A stretch of 64,000 nt of DNA from Phil1 sp964612925 (GCA_964612925.1 CAZTFU010000009.1:1-64000), one strand, 5' to 3'. Positions 8,441 to 17,458 are shown, counted from the first letter of the stretch. A program made the numbers and translations. Notes: generated from the sequence alone by a model not told the origin.

Positions 8441-9865
8441 CTACAGCATGTACCTTTCTTGTTTGGGCGCCCTTGCATTGAGCTCACGGCGTTTTTCGTC
8501 ATACCCCGCCTTGCCCATAAGCGCATATGTTGCAGCCTTTCCTTCTTCAACCCCCGGCTGATCGAACGCATTTATGTTGAGCAATTCCCCCGCATACGCC
8601 GTCTGCATTTCAAAAAAGTACAAAAGCTGCCCTATCGTAAACGGGTTTATCTCACTAAGAGTGATGGTCTTGTTCATATGACCCGACTTTGTTACGGCGT
8701 ATTCGGTTGCGCTCTGTTCGCTCTTTATAAGCTGATTAAAGCTGTGCCCGCCAAGGAATGCAACATCCGTCAAATCCTCAAACCCATTTGGAATTTGCAC
8801 ATCATGCCTAAACCTGTCCACGCCTATAAAGGTTATCACCTTATCGAATGATCCTTCGGTATAAAGCTGCACCTGCGAATGCTGATCCGTCACCCCAAGT
8901 GCCTTTACGGGCGTTTGACCCGTATAAACAAGCTTGCCGTCATTATCCGTTTTCTTGCCAAGGCTTTCCGCCCACAGTTGGGCATACCAATCCGCAATGT
9001 ATTTAAGAGAATCCGCATACGGCATCATAACGCTTATGTTTGCGCCCTTTCGCATGGCCTCAACCTCGCACACGGCGGCCATAAATGCAATATTCTTTCT
9101 GAAATCATGTTCAGAGCAAAGCTCATCCATGTATGCTCCGCCCGCAAGCAGCATTTCTATATCTATGCCGCATACCGCGGCGCTAAGCAGTCCCACGGGG
9201 CAAAGTTCCGAAAATCTTCCCCCGACGCCACTTGGAACGAATAAAGTTTTAAGCCCGTACTGCTTGGCTATTTTTATAAGGTTGCCGTTGGTTTGGTCGG
9301 TCGTGGCAATTATATGCTCCGTCCAGCCGTCTCCCAGTCTATCCTTCAAAAGGGATACGATATACAATAGCTGCGACATTGTTTCGCTTGTGCTGCCCGA
9401 CTTTGTTATTACGTTAAATACCGTGTGTTCAAGCTCTATAACATCAAGAAGTTGAGCCATGCGTTCAGGGTCTATATTGTCCTCAACATAGAATTTAGGC
9501 CCGTTGCGTTTTTCTCTGTCAAGCTCATTATAGCGCATATGGTTCAATGCTTGCTGTACGGCAATCGGCCCAAGTGCACTGCCACCTATACCAAGTACGA
9601 CAAAAGCGTCATACTTTTCCCTTATCGTTTCGGCAAGCGATTGTATCTGCTCTACCGTTTCGCCTTGGCAATGCGGCAAGTCGCGCCACTTCATTTGCGC
9701 ACGTTTTTTCTCTACGTTTTCAACAGCTTTTTCATATATTGCGGCACGGCTTTCGATTTCATCCATATCAAGACCGTAAACGCCTACGTTTTCCCTCATC
9801 ATGCCGTTTATATCAAGCCTAAGCTTCATACTGCGCCGCCATTGGGGATTATTGTATTCCTTCAT
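8441..9865 (-). CDS. pgi: glucose-6-phosphate isomerase
   Basis: Interconverts glucose 6-phosphate and fructose 6-phosphate (glycolysis). The 474 residues carry the two family signatures in recognisable form: VLGIGGSALGP in the first SIS domain, VITKSGSTSET, and GGRFSELCPVGLLSAAV. C-terminal residues include the FEMQTAYAGELLNINAFDQPGVE block with the catalytic region. Length fits the shorter bacterial type. AAGGAGGG lies 6 bases before the ATG. It has its own extended -10 promoter and stands alone between an unrelated minus operon and a divergent plus gene. Confidence 0.96.
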   Translation of the reverse strand: MKEYNNPQWRRSMKLRLDINGMMRENVGVYGLDMDEIESRAAIYEKAVENVEKKRAQMKWRDLPHCQGETVEQIQSLAETIREKYDAFVVLGIGGSALGPIAVQQALNHMRYNELDREKRNGPKFYVEDNIDPERMAQLLDVIELEHTVFNVITKSGSTSETMSQLLYIVSLLKDRLGDGWTEHIIATTDQTNGNLIKIAKQYGLKTLFVPSGVGGRFSELCPVGLLSAAVCGIDIEMLLAGGAYMDELCSEHDFRKNIAFMAAVCEVEAMRKGANISVMMPYADSLKYIADWYAQLWAESLGKKTDNDGKLVYTGQTPVKALGVTDQHSQVQLYTEGSFDKVITFIGVDRFRHDVQIPNGFEDLTDVAFLGGHSFNQLIKSEQSATEYAVTKSGHMNKTITLSEINPFTIGQLLYFFEMQTAYAGELLNINAFDQPGVEEGKAATYALMGKAGYDEKRRELNARAPKQERYML

Positions 9866-9900
9866 TACGCCCTCCTTAATAAAGAAATAATTCTCTTAGA

Positions 9901-9909
9901 ATTATACCA
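9901..9909 (-). promoter_or_regulatory. extended -10 promoter of pgi
   Basis: Minus strand TGGTATAAT (TGn plus a perfect TATAAT). No good -35 is seen 17 bases upstream, so this looks like an extended -10 promoter. Confidence 0.6.
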
Positions 9910-9942
9910 CATATATTGCCGTTGCCCATCATATTTTATGTT

Positions 9943-10422
9943 ATGATAGCTAAGCATATAAAAAAACTTGCAATTACAGTTTCGCTTGCGGTGCTTATCG
10001 GTATATGCATAATGCTGTTCTCCGCGCCTAAAACGGGCAGTTTGCGCATACAGGCAGTCGATGCGTATACGCTTGAGCCCATACAGGATGCATATATCAT
10101 AGCCGCACGGTGCGGCATTTCCGCATATACGGACGAACTCGGTTTTGCATATCTAAATGATGTTCCGTTTAAGCCGAATGCACTTTTCAGCCGCGTGGCC
10201 GAATGTGAGTGGGGCGAGGTTGAACTTGTCGCTTTAGCTGACGGATATATGCCTTATGCCCTGCTACATGCGCTCATTTATCCGAATTCGCTCAGGCTCG
10301 GCCCAACGTTATATCTTTTCCCTTTGGGTGAAGAGGGTGTTCAAGTAACTACAATGACGGAATCCCCAAGTGAAGAAGATATGCTAAAGCTTATTGAGTA
10401 TTCTATGTACAGGCAGGAGTAA
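9943..10422 (+). CDS. membrane-anchored protein of unknown function
   Basis: About 159 residues. It starts with a short basic stretch and one hydrophobic segment (LAITVSLAVLIGICIMLF), then a soluble domain beginning GSLRIQAVDAYTLEPIQDAYI. That pattern resembles the carboxypeptidase-regulatory-like beta-sandwich (a variable 'what is it and how does it change' repeat fold). It is predicted to be outside the membrane. The start is uncertain: ATG 9943 has no SD, and a TTG at 9916 is also in frame. The next gene starts 43 bases after its stop. Function not recognised. Confidence 0.6.
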   Translation: MIAKHIKKLAITVSLAVLIGICIMLFSAPKTGSLRIQAVDAYTLEPIQDAYIIAARCGISAYTDELGFAYLNDVPFKPNALFSRVAECEWGEVELVALADGYMPYALLHALIYPNSLRLGPTLYLFPLGEEGVQVTTMTESPSEEDMLKLIEYSMYRQE

Positions 10423-10450
10423 TATCGACATTCCCTTTTTTATTATCGGG

Positions 10451-10459
10451 TGGTATAAT
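10451..10459 (+). promoter_or_regulatory. extended -10 promoter 6 bases before the DUF3810-type gene
   Basis: TGGTATAAT ends 6 bases before the ATG at 10466. A transcript starting at the usual distance would begin at or next to the start codon. Confidence 0.5.
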
Positions 10460-10465
10460 ATTGTC

Positions 10466-11608
10466 ATGAGTACATCGAATAAAAAAAGCCCGTATTCGGG
10501 CGAATGGAAACCCGTTTTAAGAAAGTTGCCGTGGCTGCTGCTTGTTCCGCTGTTCTACGCGCTAAGTCAGCTTGCGTCAAAATACCCCAAAATTACGGAA
10601 AAATTCTACAGTTCCTCCGCATATCCATACATCAGATACGCAATAGGTTACATAAGCTCTCTTGCCCGCGGCATATCCGTTGCCGAATGTGTTATTTTCG
10701 CGCTTATAATTGCGGCAATAGTGCTTATTATACTGTTCTTTGTTAAGCTTTTCAGCGGAAGACTGCGCTTTGCAAGGCTTGTAAGCGCACTTATGAGTAT
10801 ATGCACGTTTGCATCGTTCCTGTTTGCGCTGTTCTATATTGAATGGGGCTTTAACTATATGCGTCCTTCGCTTTATGAAAGGATGGAGCTTAGCATTGAG
10901 GCGCGTCCAAAGGAAGAGCTTAATTCGCTTTGCAGATATCTTGCCACCTCCGCAAGCGAATTGAGGGCGGAGCTTAGCGAAAACGAAAAAGGCGTATTTG
11001 TTTTGGATTCGTCGGTGCAGGCAGAATTCAACAAGATTCCCGCGGCATACAGGCTTTTGAGTGCGGATTATTCCATCTTCTCGGGCACCGTATACCCCGC
11101 CAAGGGCGTTAAAGCCTCCGTTATAATGTCGTATGGCGGTATTGCGGGCATATACATTCCGTTTACCGCTGAAGCAAACGTTAATATAGACCAGCCCGCG
11201 TTGCTTACGGCATCCTCCGCCGCGCACGAAACGGCGCATTTTCTCGGTATCGCACGCGAGGATGAGGCCAACTTTGTAAGCTATCTCGCATGTTCTTATT
11301 CACTTGACGCTTCCGTTAAATATTCGGGCACAATGCTTGCACTTATAAACTGCGCAAACCAGCTTTACTCCGCGGATACCGAATTGTACTACAGCCTTGT
11401 AAACGAATGCTATAGCGATGCTATGTTGCGTGACATTCGCGATTACAATGCATATTGGGACGAGTTTGAGGGTCCCGTTGAGGAGGCCATGGATAACGTT
11501 AACGACAGCTACCTTAAATTCAACCAACAGGAAAGCGGTGTAAAAAGCTACGGCCTTATGGTCGATTTACTGCTTGCATATTATGCTTCAACCGCTTCCC
11601 TTCAGTAG
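10466..11608 (+). CDS. DUF3810-type membrane protein, putative metalloprotease
   Basis: 380 residues. Three N-terminal hydrophobic segments (LPWLLLVPLFYALS, ECVIFALIIAAIVLIILFFV, ALMSICTFASFLFALFYI) are followed by a soluble domain with the zinc-peptidase-like motif HETAH (about residues 254-258) and EDEANFVSYLAC downstream, which could supply the third ligand Glu. The combination fits DUF3810. Peptidase activity is inferred, not shown. ATG 10466 was chosen; the in-frame TTG at 10394 overlaps the upstream gene. No SD is visible and a TATAAT sits 6 bases before the ATG, so the mRNA may be leaderless. The 3' end overlaps the convergent PBP gene by 7 bases. Confidence 0.78.
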   Translation: MSTSNKKSPYSGEWKPVLRKLPWLLLVPLFYALSQLASKYPKITEKFYSSSAYPYIRYAIGYISSLARGISVAECVIFALIIAAIVLIILFFVKLFSGRLRFARLVSALMSICTFASFLFALFYIEWGFNYMRPSLYERMELSIEARPKEELNSLCRYLATSASELRAELSENEKGVFVLDSSVQAEFNKIPAAYRLLSADYSIFSGTVYPAKGVKASVIMSYGGIAGIYIPFTAEANVNIDQPALLTASSAAHETAHFLGIAREDEANFVSYLACSYSLDASVKYSGTMLALINCANQLYSADTELYYSLVNECYSDAMLRDIRDYNAYWDEFEGPVEEAMDNVNDSYLKFNQQESGVKSYGLMVDLLLAYYASTASLQ

Positions 11609-13077
11609 CCAAGCTCTATCGCTTTTTCTATTATGGCGGCGGCAACGGGTGCGGCAACGGTTCCGCCTCCACCGCCGTTTTCTATTATAACCGTTATAGC
11701 ATACGGGTGCTCGGCATCTTCAACAAAGCCCGTAAACCATGCATGGGGACTGTATTTTCCCGATGACGATACCTCTGCCGTGCCCGTCTTGCCGCAAACG
11801 CTCAGCCCTTCCACGGCCGCCTTTTTGCCTGTGCCGTTTTTGACCGCAAGGCGCATGGCTTCTTTCAGAAATTCGGCTTCATTGCCCTTAAAAACGGTTT
11901 TATACTCTTCTACCTGTAATCTTGATTTTATATTTCCGTCCTTATCGCTTACATTCAGGCAAAGCTTAGGTTCCGTTATGGTGCCCGAATTTGCTATGCC
12001 CGCGGTTAAAAGGCAAAGTTGCATCGGTGTAATTATATCCTTATCCTGCCCCACGCCGCTCCACGCAAGTGCAAAATCCGTATCCGCCTTTTCCATGCTG
12101 CCGCAGTATATAACCATTTCGTCAAACGAGTATTCTCCGCCTATACCAAGTGATTCTGCTGTTTTGATAAGCTTGTCCGCACCAACCTCAAGTGCAATGC
12201 TTGCAAACGTGTGATTGCAGGAATAAGCCAATGCTTCGCTTAATGTCAATTCGCCGTGAACCTCATCATTATGATCCTTGAGAAGTACATAGCCTTCCTT
12301 CACGTTGCCTTCATCATCCACCGCCTCATAAAGTTCCACCTGTGCACCGCTGTATGAATCGAATGCAAGCGGCCCGTCGCACACGAATATGCGCTCCTCG
12401 GCATCAGGTAAATATCTTAATGCGGCAACAGTGGTTATAAGCTTAAACGTTGACCCGGGGGTATACCTTCCCATGGTTACACGATTGACCATTGAGCCTG
12501 AGGGCAGTTCCGCCCCTTCCGAAAGGTATTCATCCATTAGCTCTGGGTCAAAGGAAGGGGAGCTTGTCATTACAAGCACTTCGCCCGTGGTATAGTTAAG
12601 CATAACTATCGCCCCCGCGCGCTCGTCAAGCAGTTCGTAGGCATAGTCATTCAGCCTTGTATCCAACGTCAGCGCAACATTATCGCCGCGCCGTTTTTCA
12701 TTTGAAAACAGATAGCTTAACCTGTCCCCCGCGTTTTGTTCAAAGCCGAGCAGATACTTTGAAAAAAGTGCCTGTGCGCCGATAGTCTGGCCACTATTGT
12801 CACCAACCGCATGGGCGCAGGCAAGTCTTGTTGTTTCAAGGTAATTATAACGCCGCACGCCCTCATCATCACTTATCACAAGCACGGTGCCGCATCTGTC
12901 GGTGACGGTGCCGGCTATTACCGTGTTTTTCTGCTTTGTCACGCGGGTATTGTACGGACTTGCAAACCAATACGCGCCGTATACATCTATCACATACACA
13001 AGGTATGCCCCGAGTATTACGAACATCAATATGAAAACCGCAAGCATGGTTTTTATGCCGTTTTTTCGCTTATTCAT
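11602..13077 (-). CDS. class B penicillin-binding protein (transpeptidase)
   Basis: Peptidoglycan D,D-transpeptidase anchored by one N-terminal membrane segment (MLAVFILMFVILGAYLVYVI). The catalytic motifs are all present: STFK (S209-K212), SCN (286-288) and KTG (430-432, in CGKTGTAEV). A short N-terminal non-penicillin-binding region places it with the PbpA/PBP2-like group that partners SEDS proteins. Its ATG overlaps the FtsW-type gene stop by 4 bases, with GGAGG upstream. The FHA-SEDS-PBP operon predicts a matched polymerase/crosslinker pair for elongation, division or sporulation; which one cannot be told. Confidence 0.92.
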   Translation of the reverse strand: MNKRKNGIKTMLAVFILMFVILGAYLVYVIDVYGAYWFASPYNTRVTKQKNTVIAGTVTDRCGTVLVISDDEGVRRYNYLETTRLACAHAVGDNSGQTIGAQALFSKYLLGFEQNAGDRLSYLFSNEKRRGDNVALTLDTRLNDYAYELLDERAGAIVMLNYTTGEVLVMTSSPSFDPELMDEYLSEGAELPSGSMVNRVTMGRYTPGSTFKLITTVAALRYLPDAEERIFVCDGPLAFDSYSGAQVELYEAVDDEGNVKEGYVLLKDHNDEVHGELTLSEALAYSCNHTFASIALEVGADKLIKTAESLGIGGEYSFDEMVIYCGSMEKADTDFALAWSGVGQDKDIITPMQLCLLTAGIANSGTITEPKLCLNVSDKDGNIKSRLQVEEYKTVFKGNEAEFLKEAMRLAVKNGTGKKAAVEGLSVCGKTGTAEVSSSGKYSPHAWFTGFVEDAEHPYAITVIIENGGGGGTVAAPVAAAIIEKAIELGY

Positions 13078-14381
13078 TCGTCCTCCACGGTGCCGTAGTC
13101 ATTCGAATACACTTCAGGCGTATCATCTTCATCGTCCGTTTCTTCGTCAACAAGTAGTGCTTCTTCAAGCTCGCCCGCACCGATATCCGCGGCAGACTGA
13201 ATTATTCCGTGCAGCATCATACACGCTATAAGTGAACTGCCGCCGTAGCTTACAAACGGCATTGTTATGCCCGTAAGCGGTATAAGCTTTATTACGCCGC
13301 CTATTATTATAAAAGTTTGCACGGCCAAAAGTGCGCTTGCCCCGAATGCACACAACGAAACAAACCTGTTTTTAACGTTAAGTGCCGCCATGCAGCCGCG
13401 TACTACTATTATAAGGTATATCGCAATTATTCCAAGGCCGAAAATTATGCCGAATTCTTCACATATTACCGCAAAAATATAGTCCGTGCGGTATGCGGGT
13501 ATAAGTTTTGGCGACCCTTCGCCAAGTCCCATGCCGAAAAGCCCGCCCGACGCAATCGCCATCAGTCCCTGTGCTATTTGATAGCCGCTTGTTGAATATG
13601 TGGCCCACGGGTCAAGCCACACCGCAACACGCCTTTGCACATGATCAAACAGATAATAGCTTGCGATCGCCCCCACCGCACATGCGGCAGTGCCCAAAAG
13701 GGTCGTGCCAAGTTTGCCGCTTGCGGCGTAAAACATCATCATATACACAAGTGCCATAAGCATGGCCGCGCCAAGGTCACGCTGTATCACAAGCAATATG
13801 CACACCGCAACCGCAAAAAGCGTGGGCGCGATAAGCTCCTTTAGGCTTGTTCGTTCGCTCATTGCGCCCGCCAAAACTATTATCATTGCTATTTTTACAA
13901 ATTCCGAAGGCTGAAACAGTATTCCGCCTATGCTTATCCAGTTTACTGCGCCGCCTGATTCCTTGCCTATAAACAGCAATGCACCGAGAATGCCAAGGCT
14001 TATAAGTGCGGCGGGAATGCGAAGATACAAGAGCACCGTAGGCTTTTTCATAATAAGCAGCATTGCGACCATGCCGATGAGCCCTATGCTTGAGAATATA
14101 AGCTGCTTGAGCGCGGTATCCGCGTCAAGCCTATATTGCATAACAAGTCCAACGCTCATAAGAAAACCTACAAGCGCGGCCATAAGTCTGTCCCCGTTTG
14201 GCAATATCGAACAAAGCAGCATATGTTGAATAATAACAAGCAACACGGTAAGCACCATGAAGAGAAGTGCTTTTGCGTCAAAGCTTTCCTTTGATACGGA
14301 AAGTAGCATAAACGCCGCAAATATGAATATAAGCACGATGAGCAGCACCCTTGAGGCTCCGACTCGTCTAACCTTGAGCAT
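13074..14381 (-). CDS. FtsW/RodA/SpoVE family SEDS glycosyltransferase
   Basis: Polytopic SEDS protein of about 435 residues. Motifs: LVIQRDLGAAMLMALVY, TSGYQIAQGLMAIASGGLFGMGLGEGSPKLIP, DYIFAVICEEFG, and GITMPFVSYGGSSL near the C-terminus. It ends in an acidic cytoplasmic tail (EETDDEDDTPE). ATG 14381 was chosen because AGGGAGG lies 6 bases upstream; an ATG two codons earlier abuts the SD. It overlaps the FHA gene by 14 bases and the PBP gene by 4. It is the second SEDS protein in this window, besides rodA. Confidence 0.9.
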   Translation of the reverse strand: MLKVRRVGASRVLLIVLIFIFAAFMLLSVSKESFDAKALLFMVLTVLLVIIQHMLLCSILPNGDRLMAALVGFLMSVGLVMQYRLDADTALKQLIFSSIGLIGMVAMLLIMKKPTVLLYLRIPAALISLGILGALLFIGKESGGAVNWISIGGILFQPSEFVKIAMIIVLAGAMSERTSLKELIAPTLFAVAVCILLVIQRDLGAAMLMALVYMMMFYAASGKLGTTLLGTAACAVGAIASYYLFDHVQRRVAVWLDPWATYSTSGYQIAQGLMAIASGGLFGMGLGEGSPKLIPAYRTDYIFAVICEEFGIIFGLGIIAIYLIIVVRGCMAALNVKNRFVSLCAFGASALLAVQTFIIIGGVIKLIPLTGITMPFVSYGGSSLIACMMLHGIIQSAADIGAGELEEALLVDEETDDEDDTPEVYSNDYGTVEDE

Positions 14382-14832
14382 CGTCATCCTCCCTGTTTCG
14401 CGAAGGTGCGCAAATGAATTCAATATCGAGAACGCGCACCCTGTCCCCCGGTTCAAGCATTACGGTACGTGCCTTCTGCGCAAGGCCGTTTATTGCAAAA
14501 AACCGTTTCCGTTTTACTTTTATATATACCGATCCCTTGCTTTCAAACAGTTTGATGTGGTTGCGATTCAAACAGCAGTTTTCAATGAATACATCGTCCG
14601 TTTCGCTGCCGCCTATACTGCATTCGCCGTTTATATAGAGCCGTGTGCCGTAAAGCGATTCGGGCTCCGTAAAGCGAATATACCTTACACTTATTTGCGC
14701 AATCCGCCGTGCGCGGCGCATCAGGCGCGCCTTCTTTATGCTCAGCACCAACGATGCCGCAATTATATAAAGTATAATCACAATAAAAAGATACCGCGCC
14801 AAAGCGGATAACATATCATAAACCGAATCCAC
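14368..14832 (-). CDS. FHA-domain membrane protein
   Basis: 154 residues: an N-terminal membrane segment (YLFIVIILYIIAASLVL), a basic linker, then an FHA-like domain (about 60-145) with GTRLYINGECSIGGSETDDVFIENCCLNRNHIKLF. This resembles the phosphothreonine-binding FHA core with its S-R-x-H motif altered to NRNH. FHA proteins next to SEDS/PBP genes are known from Actinobacteria and Clostridia as part of Ser/Thr-kinase-controlled wall synthesis. Start is GTG with GGAGG 9 bases upstream. No kinase gene is in the window. Confidence 0.82.
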   Translation of the reverse strand: MDSVYDMLSALARYLFIVIILYIIAASLVLSIKKARLMRRARRIAQISVRYIRFTEPESLYGTRLYINGECSIGGSETDDVFIENCCLNRNHIKLFESKGSVYIKVKRKRFFAINGLAQKARTVMLEPGDRVRVLDIEFICAPSRNREDDDAQG

Positions 14833-14863
14833 AGCGCGGTACCTCCTTTGTTTATTCTGTTTT

Positions 14864-14872
14864 ATTGTACCA
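14864..14872 (-). promoter_or_regulatory. extended -10 promoter of the FHA-SEDS-PBP operon
   Basis: Minus strand TGGTACAAT, 31 bases before the GTG start; no clear -35. It lies just beyond the 3' end of the metal ATPase gene. Confidence 0.5.
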
Positions 14873-14877
14873 CAGTT

Positions 14878-16896
14878 TTACCGTTTTGGCTTGTGTTCCT
14901 TTCTTTGCGGCAGCAATCTTATCGCATTGAGTATGCATATCAGCGCAGTACCGACATCCGCAAATACGGCCATCCACATCTGTGCGTAACCCATAATGCC
15001 GAGCACCATGACTATAAGTTTTATGCCAAGCGCGAGCACAACGTTTTCCCTTGCGATAAACATTGTGCGCATAGATATTTCTATCGCCTTGGGCAAGGCC
15101 GTAAGCTCATCGCCCATTATGACCATATCCGCGGCCTCCACCGCGGCATCCGTTCCGCCCGCACCCATGGCACAGCCTACGTCTGCACCCGAAAGTACCA
15201 CGGAATCGTTTATTCCGTCACCGACAAACACCACGGGGCCGTGCTTTTCGCGCATGGCTTTAAGCACATCAAGCTTTTCGTTCGGCATGAGTGCGGCATG
15301 TACGCTTTCAATGCCAACCTCATCGGCAACGTTCATTGCGCTTTGTGTATTGTCACCCGTAAGCAATGCAACATTCATGCCCTGCTTTTTAAGCATCTCT
15401 ATCGTCTCGCGGCTTTGCGGCTTTACGGAATCGTCTATAACTATGCGACCCGCATAACTTCCATCTATAGCTATATGCACGGTCGTTCCGCGCTCCGTGT
15501 GTTCGCCGCACTCAACGCCTTCGCTCCGCATAAGCTTCATATTGCCCGCAAGCACCGTTTGACCGTTTACCTTGCCCTTTACGCCAAAGCCCGCAAGTTC
15601 CTGCATTTCTTCCGCGCCGTATTTTCCCTTTGCAACGGAAGTTATCGCATGGGCTATCGGATGGGTGCTTTTTGCCTCAAGTGCGGCGGCTATTTCTATA
15701 AGGTCATCCCCTTCAAGCTCGCCCTCACATTCCGTAGCCGTTACCGTAAAGCAGCCCTTCGTTATCGTGCCAGTTTTATCCAGTGCAACTGCCTTTACGC
15801 GGCAAAGCGTTTCCATTATATTGGCGGCCTTCAGCATTATACCGTTTGAGGATTGCCTTGCAAGACCCGCAAAAAACGTAAGCGGCACGCTGAGCACAAG
15901 TGCGCACGGGCAGGATATTACAAGCAACAGCAGGCCGCGGTGTATCCATTCGCGCCATTCGCCAAGCCCTACGATGGGCGGAATTACGGCAACGAGCAAT
16001 GTCAACACCATTACGGCGGGTGTATACACGCGGGCAAAGCGCGTAATGAACCTTTCCATGCGCGGCTTTGATTCCGCCGCTTCTTCAACGGCACGAATCA
16101 TGCGGCTTGCGGTTGATTCGCCCGCTTCACGCACTGCAACTGCCACTATACGGCCGGATTTGTTTATTCCGCCGGAAACAAGCTCACTGCCAACGCTCAC
16201 ATGCACCGGCACGGATTCGCCGCTTATCGCCGAAAGGTCAACAAAGCTTTCACCTTCTATAACCGTGCCGTCAAGCGGTATCCTTTCGCCGGGAAGAATC
16301 TCGTATTTATCGCCTGCCTTGGCCTCCTCTGCGCGAAGCACCGTATATTCGCCGTTACGCTCAAGCCTTACGGTATCGGGCCTTAGGTCAAGCACCTGCT
16401 TGATAGACCTTTGCGACCGTCCTACCGCTATGCCCTGAAGCAGTTCTCCAACCCTGTAAAGCAACATTACCATAACGCCCTCGCCGTATTCGCCAAGGGC
16501 AATGGCTCCTATTGTGGCTACACTCATAAGAACGTTTTCGTCCGCTATGCGCCCGTGCAATAATCCGCGGAATGCGTTAATGAGTATTTCGGCACCTACC
16601 GTTATATACGATGCAAGCAATACTATCGTTTTTATTACCCCATCCGCCATGCAAAGCCCCGCTATCATAAGTGCGGCACTTATTGCTATAAGTATTATTT
16701 CCTTCTTTATGTCATCGGTATCGTGTGCATGGTCATGGCCGCAACCGCAACCATGATCGCAACAGCTACAGCCGTGCCCGTGTTCATGGTTATGCTCATG
16801 TTTGTGTTCATGTTCGCAACAGCAGTCATGCTCATGCTCGTGTTTATGCTCATGTTCATGGCAGCAGTCATGCTTGTGTTCGTGTCCCTTGCTCAT
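14878..16896 (-). CDS. heavy-metal P1B-type ATPase with His/Cys-rich N-terminus
   Basis: Metal efflux ATPase of 672 residues. It has the membrane metal site CPC (329-331, SCPCALVLS), phosphorylation motif DKTGT (D373), SGES in the actuator loop, and GDGINDS in the hinge. This is the CadA/ZntA-like group, so Zn(II)/Cd(II)/Pb(II) are likely substrates. There is no HMA (GMTCxxC) domain. The first 58 residues instead hold 20 His and 10 Cys, a probable metal-binding tail. ATG shares one base with the arsR stop (TAATG), with GGAGG 9 bases upstream. ArsR-type control is likely. Confidence 0.92.
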   Translation of the reverse strand: MSKGHEHKHDCCHEHEHKHEHEHDCCCEHEHKHEHNHEHGHGCSCCDHGCGCGHDHAHDTDDIKKEIILIAISAALMIAGLCMADGVIKTIVLLASYITVGAEILINAFRGLLHGRIADENVLMSVATIGAIALGEYGEGVMVMLLYRVGELLQGIAVGRSQRSIKQVLDLRPDTVRLERNGEYTVLRAEEAKAGDKYEILPGERIPLDGTVIEGESFVDLSAISGESVPVHVSVGSELVSGGINKSGRIVAVAVREAGESTASRMIRAVEEAAESKPRMERFITRFARVYTPAVMVLTLLVAVIPPIVGLGEWREWIHRGLLLLVISCPCALVLSVPLTFFAGLARQSSNGIMLKAANIMETLCRVKAVALDKTGTITKGCFTVTATECEGELEGDDLIEIAAALEAKSTHPIAHAITSVAKGKYGAEEMQELAGFGVKGKVNGQTVLAGNMKLMRSEGVECGEHTERGTTVHIAIDGSYAGRIVIDDSVKPQSRETIEMLKKQGMNVALLTGDNTQSAMNVADEVGIESVHAALMPNEKLDVLKAMREKHGPVVFVGDGINDSVVLSGADVGCAMGAGGTDAAVEAADMVIMGDELTALPKAIEISMRTMFIARENVVLALGIKLIVMVLGIMGYAQMWMAVFADVGTALICILNAIRLLPQRKEHKPKR

Positions 16897-17270
16897 TATT
16901 CCGTCCTCCTTCCCATTATGTCCTTTACAATAGAGCGAGCCAATGACCCCGCCTGTGTATCGGTTATATAGTATATTACACGCTTACCGCTTTTCTTGTA
17001 CTTTACAACTCCGCTTTGCCTAAGCAGACGCAAATGGTGTGATATTGCGGGTTGGCTCATTTTAAGCATATCCGCAAGCTCGCATACGCACATTTCCTCT
17101 ATCGCAAGGATGCAAAGCAGTCGTATCCTTGTCGGGCTTGAAAGCTGTGTAAACAGTTCCGATGCATCAAGCGCCACATCCTCATCGGGTATCATGCCGA
17201 GTATTTCAGCCTCATGCACAGGGTCGGTATGTTCCGTTGTGCAAACAAGATTCATGGTCTTGCTGTCCAT
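16896..17270 (-). CDS. ArsR/SmtB family metal-responsive repressor
   Basis: 124-residue winged-helix repressor. The HTH core is TRIRLLCILAIEEMCVCELADMLKMSQPAISHHLRLLRQSGVVKYKKSGKRVIYYI. CVCELA has the ELCVCDL-type cysteine pair used by CadC/ArsR-like metal sensors, and N-terminal Cys/His residues (CTTEHTDPVHE) may join them. It precedes the metal ATPase in a two-gene unit and presumably represses it until metal binds. AAAGGAG lies 7 bases before the ATG. Two AT-rich inverted repeats flank its promoter. Confidence 0.9.
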   Translation of the reverse strand: MDSKTMNLVCTTEHTDPVHEAEILGMIPDEDVALDASELFTQLSSPTRIRLLCILAIEEMCVCELADMLKMSQPAISHHLRLLRQSGVVKYKKSGKRVIYYITDTQAGSLARSIVKDIMGRRTE

Positions 17271-17319
17271 GGTTTTCTCCTTTCTTATGCGACATTTTAT
17301 ATCCCACTAAATTAGTATT

Positions 17320-17339
17320 ATATAAAAGTATGTTTATAT
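17320..17339. promoter_or_regulatory. probable ArsR operator, promoter-proximal
   Basis: ATATAAAAGTATGTTTATAT is an inverted repeat with half-sites ATATAAA/TTTATAT. It touches the -10 element and covers the expected transcription start of arsR. This agrees in type with AT-rich SmtB/ArsR operators. Confidence 0.6.
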
Positions 17340-17366
17340 GATAATACTTAAAACCCATATTGTCAA
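17338..17366 (-). promoter_or_regulatory. promoter of arsR-metal ATPase
   Basis: Minus strand: perfect -35 TTGACA (17361-17366), 17-base spacer, -10 TATCAT (17338-17343). Confidence 0.75.
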
Positions 17367-17390
17367 CATATAAATATGTGTTTATATGTT
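17365..17390. promoter_or_regulatory. second probable ArsR operator, upstream of the -35
   Basis: Perfect 10-base half-sites AACATATAAA and TTTATATGTT separated by 6 bases. It shares the ATATAAA core with the promoter-proximal site and overlaps the -35 by two bases. Confidence 0.55.
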
Positions 17391-17458
17391 TGTGCGTCGT
17401 AGATCCTGCGGAGCGGACAACAAATCGATACGATTCTTGATTAAAGTCTGAATTTCAT

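Noticed and set aside
14848..15849. 333-codon plus-strand ORF opposite the metal ATPase
   Set aside because: Shadow of the strongly supported ATPase frame; composition is rich in Tyr/His/Arg as expected for antisense reading.
16720..16890. repetitive CAT/ATG-rich tract
   Set aside because: It is the His-rich coding tail of the metal ATPase, not a DNA repeat element; the plus-strand Met-rich ORFs here are antisense shadows.
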